The notes under the pieces were generated by a model that had not been told where the DNA came from, ran no database searches, and worked only from the letters and a program-made list of their open reading frames with translations. Below, in pieces: positions 6,604 through 6,866 of a DNA stretch of 6,866 bases. This DNA comes from Bacillota bacterium (lineage in GTDB: Bacteria > Bacillota_I > Bacilli_A > Erysipelotrichales > Erysipelotrichaceae): positions 1-6,866 of the forward strand of contig JAEWIH010000097.1 of assembly GCA_023387245.1 (NCBI GenBank), read 5' to 3'. Both the position numbers and the translations under genes were made by a program. Each line of letters opens with the position of its first letter. The stretch's first letter is position 1.

Positions 6604-6633
6604 AAAAAAAACGATAGATTTTTACTTCTACCG
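6604..6633 (-). terminator. intrinsic terminator after the PLD-like gene
   Basis: On the - strand, CGGTAGA (6633-6627) pairs with TCTATCG (6618-6612) around an 8-nt loop, with one G-U pair, and runs directly into eight T (6611-6604). It lies 44 nt after the stop of the PLD-like gene, so it fits as that gene's terminator. It also sits only 13 nt before the purine-rich ribosome binding site of the next ORF, so it could act as a leader attenuator. Confidence 0.7.
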
Positions 6634-6676
6634 CCTTGCTTAAAGCTCATATTCTGTCTAATCTGTTATCTTAATA

Positions 6677-6866
6677 TTAAATTTTCAAATTCTTATTTCT
6701 CAGCATTTCGCCAAACATCGTATGATACATATCCATGGCAGATTCTTCTATCTTGGTAATACTTGATATCTTGTTTCCAGCATCTTTTGAAGAAGATCCA
6801 CAAAGATAAAAGGCTTCATTTTCCGTTCCATAGTCTATTGCAATATATCTATCATGATACTTTCTT
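6677..6866 (-). CDS. C-terminal fragment of a PLD-like / ORF6N-associated protein, 5' end beyond window
   Basis: The last 62 codons of a - strand gene are in the window; the stop is at 6679-6677 and the rest lies to the right. The visible part has HDRYIAID (fragment residues 4-11), then CGSSSKDAG (22-30), a KISSITKIEE strand and a helical tail ending NKNLKI. H-x-R-x4-D followed by GSSxKD is a variant of the phospholipase D HKD motif with Arg for Lys. A similar segment closes many phage and element proteins whose front part is an ORF6N DNA-binding domain (typical wording HDRFLIID...HIGASLKDLG). That link is from memory and the N-terminal domain is not visible, so the full role is unknown. Followed by an intrinsic terminator and the TnpW-like ORF, it fits a mobile-element cargo or remnant. 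Confidence 0.65.
   Translation of the reverse strand, partial: RKYHDRYIAIDYGTENEAFYLCGSSSKDAGNKISSITKIEESAMDMYHTMFGEMLRNKNLKI

Noticed and set aside
6493..6759. 88-residue + strand reading frame
   Set aside because: Low-complexity hydrophobic product with no ribosome binding site. It lies opposite the - strand TnpW-like ORF and PLD-like fragment, which have better signals.
1..6866. CRISPR array, tRNA, rRNA or riboswitch
   Set aside because: I saw no spaced direct repeats, no tRNA-like cloverleaf and no conserved riboswitch core in the gaps between genes.

Overview
The window is very A+T-rich DNA. It uses TGG for Trp and ends most genes with TAA; one small ORF ends at TGA. It carries a separate-subunit fructose-family phosphotransferase system (PTS) with a PRD-type activator. 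Together these suggest a low-GC Bacillota using the standard code. I cannot name a genus. The right-hand end holds pieces that look like mobile-element genes of the clostridial type.

Positions 1-4819 (+ strand) form one tight operon whose 5' end lies outside the window. In order it holds: the C-terminal four fifths of a short-form 6-phosphogluconate dehydrogenase-like protein; a 107-residue membrane protein of unknown function; a 632-residue MtlR/LicR-type activator (HTH, two PRDs, EIIB-like and EIIA-like domains); and EIIA, EIIB and EIIC of a fructose-superfamily PTS. Gaps between genes are 3, -23, 12, 13 and 2 nt. A long hairpin follows EIIC at 4844-4886. The likely logic is that the PTS imports and phosphorylates a sugar or sugar acid, the dehydrogenase-like protein acts on the phosphorylated product, and the activator senses PTS phosphorylation state. 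The dehydrogenase differs from the family at several catalytic or substrate-contact positions, so the substrate is open.

Positions 4820-5107 are an A+T-rich spacer. Positions 5108-6217 encode a compact RlmCD/RumA-type rRNA uracil-C5 methyltransferase without a TRAM domain and with a degenerate Fe-S cysteine set. A strong intrinsic terminator (6242-6287) ends this unit.

Positions 6288-6866 carry genes only on the - strand. They are the C-terminal 62 residues of a protein with a phospholipase-D-like HxR(x4)D...GSSSKD pattern running off the window edge, an intrinsic terminator (6604-6633), and a 45-residue ORF with a very strong ribosome binding site that resembles TnpW-type transposon proteins. 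This looks like the end of an integrated element or a remnant of one.
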